A DNA stretch of 64,000 bases from Aplectana chamaeleonis. Lineage: Eukaryota; Nematoda; Chromadorea; Rhabditida; Cosmocercidae. The stretch is from the NCBI GenBank assembly GCA_029168955.1, contig JAPDOI010001721.1, forward strand, positions 1 through 64,000, in the 5' to 3' direction. The position numbers and the translations under genes are program-made. Under the pieces are notes generated by a model that saw nothing but the letters and a program-made list of their open reading frames with translations, made no database searches and was not told the origin of the DNA. Below are positions 12,394 through 24,136 of this stretch, one piece after another. Within the stretch, counting starts at the first letter, position 1; each line of letters opens with the position of its first letter.

Positions 12394-13281
12394 TGACCCA
12401 AATGGGTGTGCGCAGAACGCCGTAGAAAGTGTGTGGGACATCAGTGGGAGTTTGCAGGATGTCACAGAATGTGTGCAAAACGTCACAGAAAGTGCGCAGG
12501 ATGTCACAGAAAGTGTGCAGGACGTCAGTGGGAGTGTGCAGGACATTAGTGGGGTGTGTCGGACGTCATAAAAAGTGTGCAGGACGTCAGTGGGAGTGTG
12601 CAGGACATTAGTGGTAGTGTGCAGGACGTCAGTGGGAGTGTGCAGCACCTCATAGAAAGTGTGTAGGACATCAGTGGAAGGCTGCAGGACATTAGTGGGA
12701 GTGTGCAGGGCATTAGTGGGAGTGTGCAGGACGTCATAGAAAGTGTGCAGGATGTCACAGAATGTGTGCAGGACGTCATAGAAAGTGCGCAGGATGTCAT
12801 AGAAAGTGTGCAGGACATCAGTGGGAGTGTGCAATATATTAGTGGGAGTGTGTCGGACGTCATATAAAGTGTGCAGAACGTCAGTGGGAGTGTGCAGGAC
12901 ATTAGCGGTAGTGTGTAGGACATCAGTGGAAGGGTGCAGGACATTAGTGGGAGTGTGCAGGGTATTAGTGGGAGTGTGCAGGACGTCATAGAAAGTGTGC
13001 AGGATGTCACAGAATGTGTGCAGGACGTCATAGAAAGTGCGCGGGATGTCATAGAAAGTGTGCAGGACATCAGTGGGAGTGTGCAATATATTAGTGGGAG
13101 TGTGTCGGACGTCATGTAAAGTGTGCAGGACATTAATGGGAGTGTGCAGCACCTCATAGAAAGTGTGTAGGACATCAGTAGAAGGGTGCAGGACATTAGT
13201 GGGAGTGTGCAGGGTATTAGTGGGAGTGTGCAGGACATTGATGGGAGCGTGCAGGACGTAATACAACGTGTGCAGGACATC
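12394..13281. repeat. 21-bp satellite array, sister of the 42-bp satellite
   Basis: After one transitional 42-bp-like unit the block is built of 21-bp units of two kinds, GTGCAGGACATTAGTGGGAG+T and GTGCAGGACGTCATAGAAAG+T, reading VQDISGS and VQDVIES in the plus frame. Each kind aligns with one half of the 42-bp unit of the first block, differing mostly by C-to-T and G-to-A changes that remove CpG sites. A longer period of about 250 bp is visible because the segment at 12,690-12,860 recurs at 12,940-13,115. Confidence 0.93.
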
Positions 13282-13286
13282 AGATC

Positions 13287-13740
13287 GCCAAAACGAGAGA
13301 TCGCCTTGTCTGTACTTATCCGTAGAACATATCGAAGCAAAATCACGCGTGTTGATTTTACTTCACCTAATACGTGAAGACAGCCGCATTACAGCTCCCG
13401 AAAGAGGTTTGATGCTTCCCCTTTCACGCGTGATTTCGCTTTGATATGTTCTACGGATAAGTACAGACAAGGCGTTCTCTTGTTTTGCACAACTCTTATC
13501 AATATTTGGTTCAAACTCGACTGCCAAATCATACTTTCAACTATTTTACTTCATTTCCCGAAAAACAAATTATTCTACGCCAAATCGTTCTCAGGAATAT
13601 TTCAAAACCTTTTTTCATTTTTCTTTATCTTTCCTTTTTAACTGAGTATATTTCAAATTTTTCGAAGAAATGGCCATGCCAAATCTCTACTTTTGCCAGG
13701 AACCTAAACTTTCAGGATCGATATTGATTCCTCTCTGTCA
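13287..13740. mobile_element. Hairpin element, relative of the foldback at 21.3-21.8 kb
   Basis: The segment 13,287-13,351 is repeated inverted at 13,425-13,500 (shared core TACTTATCCGTAGAACATAT). The sequence continues to about 13,740 with weaker similarity to the right arm of the 21.5-kb foldback: both have a TTTACTTCATTTC block, a CGCCAAATC block and a GCCAGGAA block in the same order. It abuts the 21-bp satellite directly. No coding capacity is seen. Confidence 0.6.
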
Positions 13741-14642
13741 CAGTAATACGTAACGCCGGGAAAAAACCCTCATCTCAGTCGAAGATGGTGTTGTCACGCG
13801 CTGTACGTGGCAAATACTACGCGACCGTCCTCAGGTAAGCTATGCTAAGGAGCCGGAAAAAAGAGTTGCAAGCAGCGATTTTTGACGGCTCTAACTTGCC
13901 AATGTCCGCTATGAATCAAAATTAATGAAATTCGAATACCTGGGCATATGCGAATATGTCAAGATGAGAGTGAGAGGTCGATATGAGTAAACCAAGCACA
14001 AATACCCGTTGCAATAAAATAAGCAAACTTTGCGCGACAGCAAAATGACCCGAAAGCGAGAACCTGAAAAGATATGAAGGCCAATACATTTCGGACTTGG
14101 AAAAAAAACGAAAACAAACCAAACCCTGATAGAATTTTAGTTACCGTAATGCAATCACGGCAAACGGTTCGGCGAGTGACTCGATAATGGCGGAGAAAGG
14201 AAACGACAGTAAAACAAAGAGCGGAACATTCGGACTTGGAGAGAATGTCAGCCACAGCAACGTACAAAGTACACTCAGCACCGACGAAATCACAGGGCTA
14301 AAACGTCTACAATTCATCAATTTGTAGTTTTCTGAGAGAAAAAAAGATAGCGGTTGTGAACTCATTAACAAACCCACCTCAGCCAAAGCATGTTTATGAA
14401 ACAAGGAAACGAAGATCGTAAGATATTCGCCTTTCGCATAGGTTCACGGGTTAGGAACAATATTGTGTTATATAAAAGGGATAATCTGAAAATGGCTGAC
14501 TAGGTAAAGGGAAAAACCGTAGTCAAATCTTGTACCCTCCATATCGGAATGCGATTCCCGCCCGATTTCTGGTCAATATTGATGGCAAACCCGTCGCGTC
14601 GCTCGTCGCTTAAAGTATACACACGGCCTAAGGCCTTGTTTA
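13741..14642. other. No gene recognised
   Basis: Unique-looking AT-rich DNA with only short random frames. A TATATAAAAGGG box occurs at 14,469-14,480 but no coding sequence follows it. Confidence 0.6.
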
Positions 14643-14808
14643 TATAGTGCAGTCCACCAAATTTTGCACATCTACTTATCAATGAGAAGATATCGCAATG
14701 GAGCTCGCTACTGGCTGGGCGGGAGCGGTTGTGCTGCAATGAGTTTATCTCGCACCAACCGCTTCTCATTGATAAACAGATGTGCAACTTTTGGCTGACT
14801 GCACTATA
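14643..14808. mobile_element. 166-bp palindromic MITE
   Basis: The left arm 14,643-14,689 (TATAGTGCAGTC at its outer end, ATCAATGAGAAG at its inner end) is matched inverted by 14,762-14,808 with a few mismatches and a GC-rich loop of about 70 bp. No target duplication could be fixed. Fold-back MITEs of this size are common in nematodes. Confidence 0.7.
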
Positions 14809-15249
14809 TTTCCAATCGCTGCGAACGAATCGCGTCTATTTGAGATGGATAGCGACGCGACCAGAAGCCGGCGGCGTGGCTGTGCGAAACCCGGCACCGA
14901 TAAGCTTCTTTCCGATGATGTTAGATAGCAAGCACGACGGTGATAAGTATGGCACGTCAAAGTCCGGCCAGCGACGGTGTCGCGCATAGGGCCGGGATCC
15001 TACTTCCGGCAACGGACAATGACGACAATAGATTTGTGGTTGAATCCAACTTCGGTCGCCCGTTTCTTGAACCTATGACAAAAACCTTTCTGCGGCTGCA
15101 AAGAAGAAGAAGAAGAAGCAGCAGAGGGCGGCGCAACAAAGTGTTTTTCATCCATATTTACCGAGAATCGATATGCATTAGTGTTCAGGCGCTATTCATA
15201 CTACTCAACGCCAGCGCGGCACGCGCGGTCGTGGCATTGGAGTATAAGT

Positions 15250-15530
15250 GGACTGACGCCTCGCCCGCGCGTGACGCCCGCTCCGCCCTGACTGCGACGG
15301 CCGTAGCAACTTTTTCATCATTTTCTTTATCAATCCATCTTCATTTTTATTCCGTTCCATAATAATAATTAATTTCAGTGCTGTCTTCTGCTGCCATAAT
15401 AGTGAGCGCATGTACAGATCTGCTTGCTCGGCAACGTTCGGGCCCACTTTAATCCGCTTGTCGATGGCGTCGCCGCTGGAGTATTCATAGTCTCCGCAGG
15501 CGCGTAGAAAATATGCATACACCAACGCTC
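15250..15530. repeat. Dispersed repeat, direct copy of 29.1-29.9 kb
   Basis: From GCCGTAGCAACTTTTTCA at about 15,300 to CATAGTCTCCGCAGGCGCGT at about 15,508 this segment matches 29,209-29,911 in the same orientation. The only large difference is a 484-bp TTAA MITE inserted in the 29-kb copy, so this copy is an empty-site reference for that insertion. Confidence 0.75.
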
Positions 15531-15609
15531 GCTCACGCGTGACGCGCTGAGAAGTATGAATAGCGCCTGACTTGGCCACGCACATTTTTTCGTTCCGCAA
15601 CGGTTTTCC

Positions 15610-16612
15610 TGATTCTGGAAGAGGGGGAGGGAGGAACCCCCGGTAGGTGCTCAATACCAGTGCGGCACGGTGAAATGGTCGTGGCCACGTGCATCGCGCC
15701 ATAGTGCCTCCCCCCGCTCAGATAGCACCTAGCGCCTTACGCTGGAGGATGGGCAACAACGACACTCTGCACGCTCTCGACAGCACTGTTTTCAGCTTGA
15801 ACGTGCATTCACCTCAAAATCCAGCGTACTACATTCTTTTGCGTTCAGGGTTATCCGAATTTAGAACAAGTTGCTTTCGGAAATTGTCGAGGCCGGAAAT
15901 TTCTCGATTTTTAAGCACAGACTATCCATGTTTGATCTCAGGTCGGTACACGGGAGTGATGGTATTCCCTTTTGTTGAAGCTTTAAATTCAGGGTGCTAT
16001 TGCTACGAGTGTTTTTTTAATGTCTGAAGCTCTACCTCGTTATTTATTTATATACAGTATGTATATGTCTTTATTGCTTCGAATTCGGGGTGCTATTCCT
16101 ATTTGATTTTGGCGTTCAACGTTACGCAAAACAACTGAACAAAACGCCAATACTCCTCGGCAGCTCCGATTCTTCTCCCCCGGTTGTTCCGATCTGTGCC
16201 CCACTGCAAAAATCTCGCGGGGGACCTCGCGCGCAAGGGCAACTGCACCGAACGCACCCAAAAACAGCGGGGGAGATCCGAAGTTTTCGTCTGAAATAAT
16301 TAACGGGGAGTATTACGTGAGAACTGGTCCGCATGGGGATTTCGTAAACTCTGATTCTTGCAACTGCGCTCAAACAGAAAACCTGACTGAGTGAAAAACT
16401 CACTTCTTAGGCCCTTGAACTCTCCTGATTTTGGAAGGGGAGGGAAACCCCGGGTTGGTGCGAAGTTTTCCTTGGGTGAAAAATTAGGCGCGGATCAGTT
16501 GTCCGGCAACGGATCAGCACTATGGCCCGATGCACTTGGACACGCACATTTTACCGTGCCGCACTGAATTTGAGCACCCACCCGGGGTTTCCCCCCTACC
16601 AAAAAACAGGAG
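15610..16612. repeat. Inverted repeat pair about 1 kb apart
   Basis: The segment 15,610-15,706 (GGGAGGGAGGAACCCCCGG, then GCGGCACGGTGAAATG) is matched in inverse orientation by 16,520-16,612. A third related stretch lies at 16,425-16,465. The interior holds no recognisable gene. It may be the remains of a terminal-inverted-repeat element. Confidence 0.5.
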
Positions 16613-17085
16613 TCGTTGGGGCACGGAAAAACGGGACGTGGCCAATTGCAATGACCAGTATTGCGATAGCAACGAGTTCCAAATTTCAAGAACTCACCGT
16701 ACATTTACTAGTCCTAGAACATCATTATTAACCACTCGCAACAAATACATATTGATGGCAAAGGAAAATACTCGAGCGACAAGCTGAAAAGCAGACCTGG
16801 ACAATATCCTTAACTGTTAGCACTAAAACTACCTAACTCTCACCTGACCACTAAAGTTTACTAATAGCGACTGACCAAAGGAAGACATTATCAGTGCAAG
16901 CCCCTCTCGTCACTTATAAAACTGAAACGAGTTTGTGAGAGATCTGCCACAAAGGAATCTAAGCCAGAAGAACTTATTGGTCAACCGGTTCGGACACTCA
17001 AATCCTTCGTCGGAAGCGGCGCGGTCGCGTCACGCACGCATTAGGGCGCCATATTCCTAAGCTACACTAGCCGCATTGTGTCCGT

Positions 17086-17213
17086 GAGCGGAATGAAAAT
17101 ATGAAATTTCGGAAATCGGGTTTCGGAACAGAAATTTTTTTCTCGGGTTTCGCAAATCGCCTGAAAATGCGCGGAAATGCGGGTTTCGGAACGCGGAACT
17201 CCGCTCATCCCTG
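17086..17213. mobile_element. Small insertion with CAGGGATG-type terminus (hAT-like candidate)
   Basis: Comparison with the inverted partner arm near 20,845-20,870 shows this segment is extra. GTCCGT occurs at 17,080-17,085 and again at 17,214-17,219, as expected for a target duplication of 6 bp or a decayed 8 bp. The inner termini are inverted (GAGCGGAA and TTCCGCTC-like) and the right end finishes CCGCTCATCCCTG. Related ends occur at 29,917 and 39,755. The CAGGG start and purine-rich body suggest a hAT-type MITE, but this is inference. Confidence 0.5.
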
Positions 17214-17860
17214 GTCCGTACTCGGATTTCTACTTCGTGGACGGGATTTTCGTGTTTATCTGCAAAATTCTAATGGCCAATAAATTCTTCTGAAACGGCA
17301 AATGATTAGAGGACGACAAATCACTACGGAAAGGCAGACATCTTCATTATTTTGTTATTTTCTAGGAGTGTAAGTTTTCCAGCGCCTGTTTTTTCCCACT
17401 AGATAGTTACCGACCAATCTTCTAGCGATTATTAATTTTGAATCGCCAACCCTGCGGTGTCTCTAGCCTTTGTAGAGTGTACTTACTCCACATAACTTCA
17501 ATACGATTATCCCTCTCATAGCTCGACATAGTACACAACGACCCTCCTTATCTCACTGGTACGCGTTTTTTATCCAGCGTTCTATTTTCTGGGTCAGTCG
17601 ACTGTCTGCGGTCCTCGCGCATCTCGAAAAAGAAATGGTTATCAACGATCCGGTCGTTCGTAATGAATTATACCTCAATTCGAAGTACTTCTATGATTGT
17701 TTTCTAATCTTATTTTGTAGCTGCTGCAAATCTTCCGGGCAAAATGCAACTTTTGGTGACTTTCAAAAAGCTGGACCATCGGCTCTGAGGGGGAAATAGT
17801 AGTTTGATCAGTCTCGAATCTAACTGGAAACATTCTTGTACTGGTATTTAATATGCTTAA

Positions 17861-18346
17861 AGGCAGTGTTCACGATGAAAATCGTTTTTCTGTTTCCCCG
17901 CCCATCTTGAAAACGGCCCCACGCTGAGTCCAAAAATGTCTCTGAAATCGTACAAGACCTTCTGGGAACGGAGTTATGGTCCCTCAAAAATTGAGCTATG
18001 GAAACATGGTGGACGAGTTGTCCGAGGCTTGTAACTTCCGTTTTTTGCAGCCGATCTATGCGAGCTGACCTGAGTAATGAGAGAAGCTGAGAATGAAGGG
18101 AAGAACGGGGCTAATGATTGAAAATCATGGCTCATCTCACGATCTCGAGCATTCATTTGTTCACGTCGGTGGGCGTGTGATGCGCTTTTGGGGTTTTCAA
18201 TGCGCTCGAAGTTGCAACTTCGGGCTCTTTTGAGGCTCTTCCTGGCTCGTTTTCATGCGTTCTTTCGACGTTAACGTTACAGAGTGTCCCTCCACTACCC
18301 AATCCTAGTGGAATTTCGAAAACTTTTTTCATCGTGAACACTGCCT
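17861..18346. mobile_element. TTAA MITE copy 1 (486 bp)
   Basis: TTAA at 17,857-17,860 and 18,347-18,350 flank ends that are inverted repeats (AGGCAGTGTTCACGATGA). The interior matches the copy at 29,266-29,749 in inverse orientation. The short frames inside are incidental. Confidence 0.9.
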
Positions 18347-18350
18347 TTAA

Positions 18351-18834
18351 AGGCACAGGACACCCAGGAAATTATTTTCCAGATTTTCTGCTCGTCTTGG
18401 GGAGAGCCACTCTCCGATCACAATGGTATCTCTGAAATCGTCCAAGACCCCCTACGGACCGAGATATGGCTCCTTGAAAATGCCTGCATTTTGAGGACGA
18501 AAATTTGGTGGACGAGTTGTCTCAGGCCTGTATTCCTCTTCATTCGTAATCGCTGCACGAGAGCAAAACAGGATGAGGAGATAGACCAGAAATGGACTGA
18601 AGAACAACGATTTGTTCGAATTCATCCATCCATCAAGCCGCTATCGAGTTCGAAAATTTGGTTGGGGATCGGGCCTGTGGTGGTGAGCGAAGGGGGTCGG
18701 GCCCGTGGTGGTCGCTTATATCTCGCTTATTTGGAGGAATTGAGATCTCGCATCTGGCACGTTTTATATAGGAGGAGTCTTCTACACAATTACACGAAAA
18801 TCTCGAAATTCATATCTGAGGATGTACTGTGCCT
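18351..18834. mobile_element. TTAA MITE copy 2 (484 bp), different end sequence
   Basis: It shares its left TTAA with copy 1 and its right TTAA (18,835-18,838) with copy 3. The ends begin AGGCACAG and are inverted (AGGCACAGGACA / AGGCACAGTACA). The interior differs from copy 1 except for the phrase on a pressing-down set of GAAATCGT(A/C)CAAGACC near one end, so it is a related but distinct subfamily. Confidence 0.85.
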
Positions 18835-18838
18835 TTAA

Positions 18839-19296
18839 AGGCAGCAAACACGCTCGTAAACGTATCTGAGATTAGTACGGAAATTGAATCGTATGGCTCA
18901 GAACAGAACGCCTATGCATTTTGAAGCGTCAAAAATGACCCACAACGCCGTTACAGGAGTAGCAAATTTGGCCCCGCCCGTATTTTCACGCCCCCTGTAT
19001 TTGCTATTTTCCAACGCAAGATTGCTCAGTCATCTTCACCGTCGGTACTGTTTATAAATTGCCCAACAAGTGAACAACACACGCTACTGACAGCGATGAT
19101 GACCCAGCGACCCTGCGTTAGAGGAAAAGCGCAAGTACAGGGGCGTGAAAATACGGGCGGGGCCAAATTCGCTACTCCTGTAACGACATTGTGGGTCTTT
19201 TTTTGACGCTTCAAAATTCGTAGGTATTATGTTGTAAGCCATACGGTTCGATTCACATTGTGATCCCAACCACTTTTACGAGCGTGTACGCTGCCT
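18839..19296. mobile_element. TTAA MITE copy 3 (458 bp), third subfamily
   Basis: TTAA flanks at 18,835-18,838 and 19,297-19,300. The ends are AGGCAGCAAACACGCTCG and AGGCAGCGTACACGCTCG in inverse orientation. An inner inverted repeat (GGGGCGTGAAAATACGGGCG and its complement) makes most of the element a hairpin. Confidence 0.87.
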
Positions 19297-19306
19297 TTAA
19301 ATTTAA

Positions 19307-19792
19307 AGCTAGTGTTCACGATGATTTTCGTCCCCGAGTTTTTCACATAAAACAATGCGTTGGCCTCCAAGTGTTATCAAGATTACGAAGAAACGGCGAG
19401 AAACGCACAAAAAGTCTTTTTTTTTCAGTGACATTATTCTCTGGTCTGGACTAGTTGTCCGATTGGATGAACATGTTCACGGTGGTTGTCACCGGTGGAA
19501 AATAAGGTTAATCAAAAATGGAAGAAAATATTAGGCAAAACAGTATTAGTTAGGGTCCGAATGAAAGAACAGAGCAACTGAGAGTAGAAAATTGCAAAAG
19601 ACGTGTCCACAAAAGATTTCATTGTCACAACGAGTAGTTCTAGTGAGAGTAAAAAGGTGGGGTGAGAGTAAAGGATTTGGTGACCTTCTGGGGCGTTTTT
19701 CTCGATTTCTTCGTCATTTCAGTTCTACCCAGGGGCCAAGCAATCGATGTAGCGAATAATCTCAAAATTGAAGATTATCGTGAACACTGCCT
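19307..19792. mobile_element. TTAA MITE copy 4 (486 bp)
   Basis: TTAA at 19,303-19,306 and 19,793-19,796. Ends are AGCTAGTGTTCACGATGA and AGGCAGTGTTCACGATAA. The right half is closely matched by the shortened copy at 46,712-46,947. Confidence 0.88.
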
Positions 19793-19796
19793 TTAA

Positions 19797-20173
19797 AGGC
19801 ACAGTCCAACCTTAGAGGTAATTTTTGATATTTTGGTCCGGTCGCCGTCTATAGAGACCCTGCCAAGCGCGGATCTCAATTGGGAAGAGACGCGCGAATG
19901 ATTTTGTTCAAAATCTATGTTCTTCCTTTTGTTTTCGGTCTGGCTTTATATTGTGACCTGCTTCAGAAAGATTGCTGCAAATAACGAGAAAATACAGGCT
20001 CGAGACAACTCGTCCGCGAACTTCTACTAGTTCAAAATCTAAATTTTTGAGGAGCCGTAACTCAGTTCGTAGTGAGTTCTGAGCGATTCTGGAGACATCA
20101 TTGTGATCAGCGTGGAATTTCCTCCAAGATAGGCAGAAAAACGAAAAATCGATTCTGAGCTTGGACTGTGGCT
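19797..20173. mobile_element. TTAA MITE copy 5 (377 bp)
   Basis: TTAA at 19,793-19,796 (shared with copy 4) and 20,174-20,177. Ends AGGCACAGTCCAA and AGCCACAGTCCAA are inverted. It closes the five-element chain. Confidence 0.85.
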
Positions 20174-20958
20174 TTAAGCCGAATTCAAGGCCCACTTATC
20201 GATATCTTCAAAGTCTAAGTGAAATTACGCCAGCAAAATAGTGCTATGTTCTATATCTGTTGTAAGATAAAGTAACCTTCAGAATATCGAGAAACGGGTA
20301 TGTAGATATGTTTTGAGTAAAATCCGCAATAACATTCCTAACGCCCCGATAGTTGCTTGATGGCTAATATAGCCTAGCTTCCTCATTCTGAGATGGTCGA
20401 GGTAAAGCTTCTCGGGCTTATCATGCCGTAATCTCCTTATCACTGTTGTGTTTTGCCATGAAAGACCGCTTCGTTGCTTTCTCCGACTGGACTCATCCGA
20501 GCAAGCTAGGCTTTACCTTATCTTTTCGCTTAACTGAAACCCCCTCTTAACCCTTCTCGGAGTTTTCTTTGGAAACTAAAAAGCATCTATTCGGAAACAA
20601 TAAATAATAATCGCTAAAAGACTGGTCAGTAACTGTCTAGTAAAAAAAACAGGCGCTGCAAAACCTAAACTCCTAGAATTTAGCAGAAAAAAGCCAATGG
20701 AAGTCATGGTAGAAGCGGACAATTTTACGTGTCTGCCTTTTTTTTTGAATGATTCATGGTCCTCGAATCGTTTGCCGTTTTAGAAGAATTTATTGGCCAA
20801 TAGAAGTTTGCAGATAAACACGAAAATCCCGTCCACGAAGTAGAAATCCGAGTACGGACACAATGCGGCTAGTGGAGCTGAGGAAAACCGTGCCCCAATG
20901 CGAACGTGTCGCGACCGCGTCCGACGAAGGACTTGAGTGTCCGACTTGAGTGACCATT

Positions 20959-23358
20959 TTCGGACGAAAAGTCCGGATATGCCCATCGCAGCTGCCTAGA
21001 CCCACTCTGAAAAAAGTTATGAGCGTTTTTTAAAGCTTCGCGTCAAGGTAATGGTACCCCCCCATGGAATTTTTAAGGTGTTTATAAATTTTTCTTCGGA
21101 TTTTGCTAAAAACAGGTATGTAGGAGGGGTGCTGAACACGAATCGTGGGTTTGCTTGCTCAAATTTTAAGGTTTACTGTAGGTTACGGTAGGTAACATGC
21201 CATTTAGGAGCCAAAATCTACCCCAATATTCCGATAATCGACAAATGAACATCAAATTCGTATTTCTGAAAATTTAGCTTCCTGGCAAAAGTAACGATTT
21301 GGCAATGCCACTTATAAGTCAAAAAAAAGTTCAAAAAATATCTTGAAATTTCTTTGAAAATGATTTGGCGTAAAACAGCCTAGAGTAATAAAAAAAAGCT
21401 AGAAATGAAGTGAAATAACCAAAAATACGATTTGGTGGTCGGTCATTTCACAAGCTTCTCCGTTAAACTTATTAAAACGAAATCAAGCACTATACGGAAT
21501 GGAGCGTTGCCTTCACCTAGCACGACATATGCTGATTCCCTTATTACAGCTTTCAAAAATGGCCTCATGTTTCCGTTGCGCGCTTGATTTCGTTTTGATA
21601 AGTTTAACGGAGAAGCTTGTGAAATGATCGACCACCAAATCGTATTTTTGGTTATTTCACTTCATTTCTAGCTTTTTTTATTACTCTAGGCTATTTTACG
21701 CCAAATCATTTTTAAAGAAATTTCAAGATATTTTTTGAACTTTTTTTGACTTATAAGTGGCATTGCCAAATCGTTACTTTTGCCAGGAAGCTAAATTTTC
21801 AGAAATTTCACATATTTTTCCCAAAGGTTCCCTTTCTGACTAGAATTTGCTCCACGATTTCCATTTTGGAAAGATGAAACATCTAACAGACGTTATTGTT
21901 GTATGAGTAAAAATTTTGAAACCTATGACTTACAACCATAAAAATAAAACTCATTGCCGCATTCAGTGCAAATGTGAAAAATCGACATTATTAATCATTA
22001 ATATTTGATCTTGCATGATGAGAACAATTTCCCAAACAAATGACTTAGATCCATCAACAATCAAAAATCATCGGCATTTTGTGCAACAGGCGAAAAAGTC
22101 AATATTATTGATCGTTATTTGTCGATAATGACTGATGAGCGAAATTCCCCAATAAAGAAAACCAATCCCACCAGCAATCACCACTCCTCGCCGCATTTTG
22201 TGCAAAAAGCGCGAAAATCGATAACAGTGATTATCGATCGATGACGTGTCATCAGTACGAATTCGGACAAGTTCAGTACTTATCTCCGACGACCTGTGTT
22301 GATTGGCTGCAGAATAACCCACTTACCCCGGTCTCCACAGCCGTAGCAGAAAATAGCAGTTTTCGTGCTCCACGGCTAATTTAGTATGTAAACCCACGAT
22401 TTTGAGGTACCCTTCAAAGTTAAGGTATCAAGTTCAAATTCGAATAGGAGCGACCTGCATCAATTTCCAGCCCTCTTTCCAAAAATGAGCTCCCTAGCTG
22501 AATTTAAAGAGTACCAACAAGATCGTGTACGCCGTCTGAAAAAAGGAGTTTAACAACAAAAGCGCGCGGTCTTTCACTTTTTACTCGAAAACCAGAGAAC
22601 CAATCCAAACCATTTTTTGGGTGGTATATCCAGCTTTTTGCGCTCTTTTGAATGCAATTAGGCTCTAATTTCTACGTTCGCTCTGAACCGCTTCGCGCGC
22701 ACCACAATTCAGCACCCCAAATAACCCCCACATAGAAACTTTGAGACAAATCTGAGACTTTGACCAAACTACCGTATACCCACCGTAATCTACCGTAAGC
22801 TGCCAAAAATCGATAAACCGACATCAGATTCGTGTTCAGCACTCCAAATAACCCTCAAAGAAATAACTTGAGCATATTCTATAGAAGCACTCCGGAAATC
22901 GTCAAAAGTCGCGATTTGCCATCAAATTCTCCCCCGATGGGAATCTGTGAACGAATACAGTCGAAAACTTCGGAAAATTGATAACTGAACCTCAGATTCG
23001 AGATCAGCACCCCAAATAACCCCCCAGAGCGAATTTTTAGTCAAATCTGGAATATTTTTCTAAAATGCTTCGAGAGTCCTCTAATTGGTATAAACAAACG
23101 CCCAACCGAAAATCCGTACAAGTCCAAAACGCTGTTAGTCTGCGCAAAGTTTGTAAAATGTTCCTTCAACCTAACTTTGCTTGGTGGGGTAGTTTTGGGC
23201 GCTGAACACGATTAAGAGGTCCGTTTCCGGATTTTCGGAAAAATAATGCGCTTTTTGGAGGGCGCAATAGGTACGAAAATCAGAGAAAAGACGTCTATAA
23301 CTTTTTTCAGAGTGGGTCTAGGCAGCTGTGATGGGCATATTCGGACTTTTCGTCCGAA
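20959..23358. mobile_element. 2.4-kb element with 62-bp terminal inverted repeats
   Basis: 20,959-21,020 and 23,297-23,358 are inverted repeats (TTCGGACGAAAAGTCCG, then GCTGCCTAGACCCACTCTGA). The interior contains a large foldback (21,262-21,806) and three dispersed copies of CAGCACCCCAAATAACCC or close variants near 22,702, 22,832 and 23,006, but no frame over about 85 codons. It directly abuts the inverted-arm element ending at 20,956. It is probably non-autonomous. Confidence 0.75.
21262..21806. mobile_element. Foldback element with 0.23-kb arms
   Basis: 21,262-21,488 and 21,582-21,806 are near-perfect inverted copies separated by a 93-bp loop (ends ATTTCTGAAAATTTAGCTTC). The stem would be about 225 bp. 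The same block order is seen, more diverged, at 13.3-13.7 kb. It lies inside the 2.4-kb element. Confidence 0.9.
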
Positions 23359-24136
23359 TAGGTTCTAGAAAAGTACATTTCATTTGGAATGGTCCCTATG
23401 ACTTATTGTGGTTCCCTTGTAAGCCTAGAGAAACGAGAGAGAATGAAAAGCCAAACGAAGAATACGATACTACGATATACGTGGATCGTGTCTAAAAATC
23501 ACCCATCCCATGCGGGCGGTCGCGTCGTGGTATTGCAGCGCGCTTTCTCGCCGCTGCAGTGCTTTCTCTTGCATTTTCTCAATCTATCGTTGGACAAGAG
23601 TTCGAATTCCACGAATCTTGTTCCTTTATATAAGAAACTGTAAACTACTGGATAAATTGGTAAATTTGAGGAATGAGAGCCGTGACAATATCGAGAATCT
23701 GTCTTCCGGCCAGCGATACCTCTCACCTCGTCATGAGAATTCCATTGGCGGATAGTCAGCTTACCTAGAGTATTACGATGTACCATAGCTTAGTGTGATC
23801 GTCTTTACACTCTTTGGTTGAGTGCGGAAAAAAAGTGGAATACGATGCTTCTGCTAGGTATTATTGACCTCCTCAATTGTGATGTATACTAACGAGCTCG
23901 CTGAATCACAATAATCACGCAAAAAAAAATTAGCTTTCTTCCAGTACGAGCCTAATGTTTCAAAACCATGCGTCGGCTGAATGAATTTTGAGAATACGGA
24001 GCCGGTTTAGACAACTTATGAGATGATCCTAGCAATATTTTTGCACCCATCTCGAGGTTACGCCTATGCCGTTTTTCATTTCCTTCCTTTTTCCGATTAG
24101 TCCAAACAGCTATGTTCAGCTACCTTGGTATTATAA

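Larger units (their letters stand above)
14809..16976. other. No gene recognised; contains dispersed repeats
   Basis: The longest frames here (14,940-15,362 plus; 15,205-15,702 minus) overlap each other on opposite strands in a GC-rich repeat and show no recognisable domain. The repeats at 15,250-15,530 and 15,610-16,612 are listed separately. Confidence 0.6.
16977..20956. mobile_element. Element with roughly 0.4-kb inverted arms, heavily invaded (about 4 kb)
   Basis: The arm at 16,977-17,445 is matched inverted by 20,590-20,956 (shared pieces include TCGTGGACGGGATTTTCGTG and CTAGCCGCATTGTGTCCG). The left arm contains a later 128-bp insertion and the loop contains five MITEs end to end. After subtracting these, about 400-900 bp of original interior remains (17,446-17,856 and 20,178-20,589) with no recognisable coding. 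A non-autonomous foldback element is the simplest reading. Confidence 0.6.

Noticed and set aside
12429..13377. The 21-bp satellite as a CRISPR array
   Set aside because: Units are contiguous with no unique spacers, and the sequence is animal.
14940..15702. Overlapping plus and minus ORFs of 140-165 codons
   Set aside because: No domain, low-complexity arginine runs, and the segment is a dispersed repeat also found at 29 kb.
17974..18356. Short ORFs such as the 60-codon frame repeated at 17,974 and 29,454
   Set aside because: The repetition is that of the MITE copies themselves; the frames are not conserved by codon.
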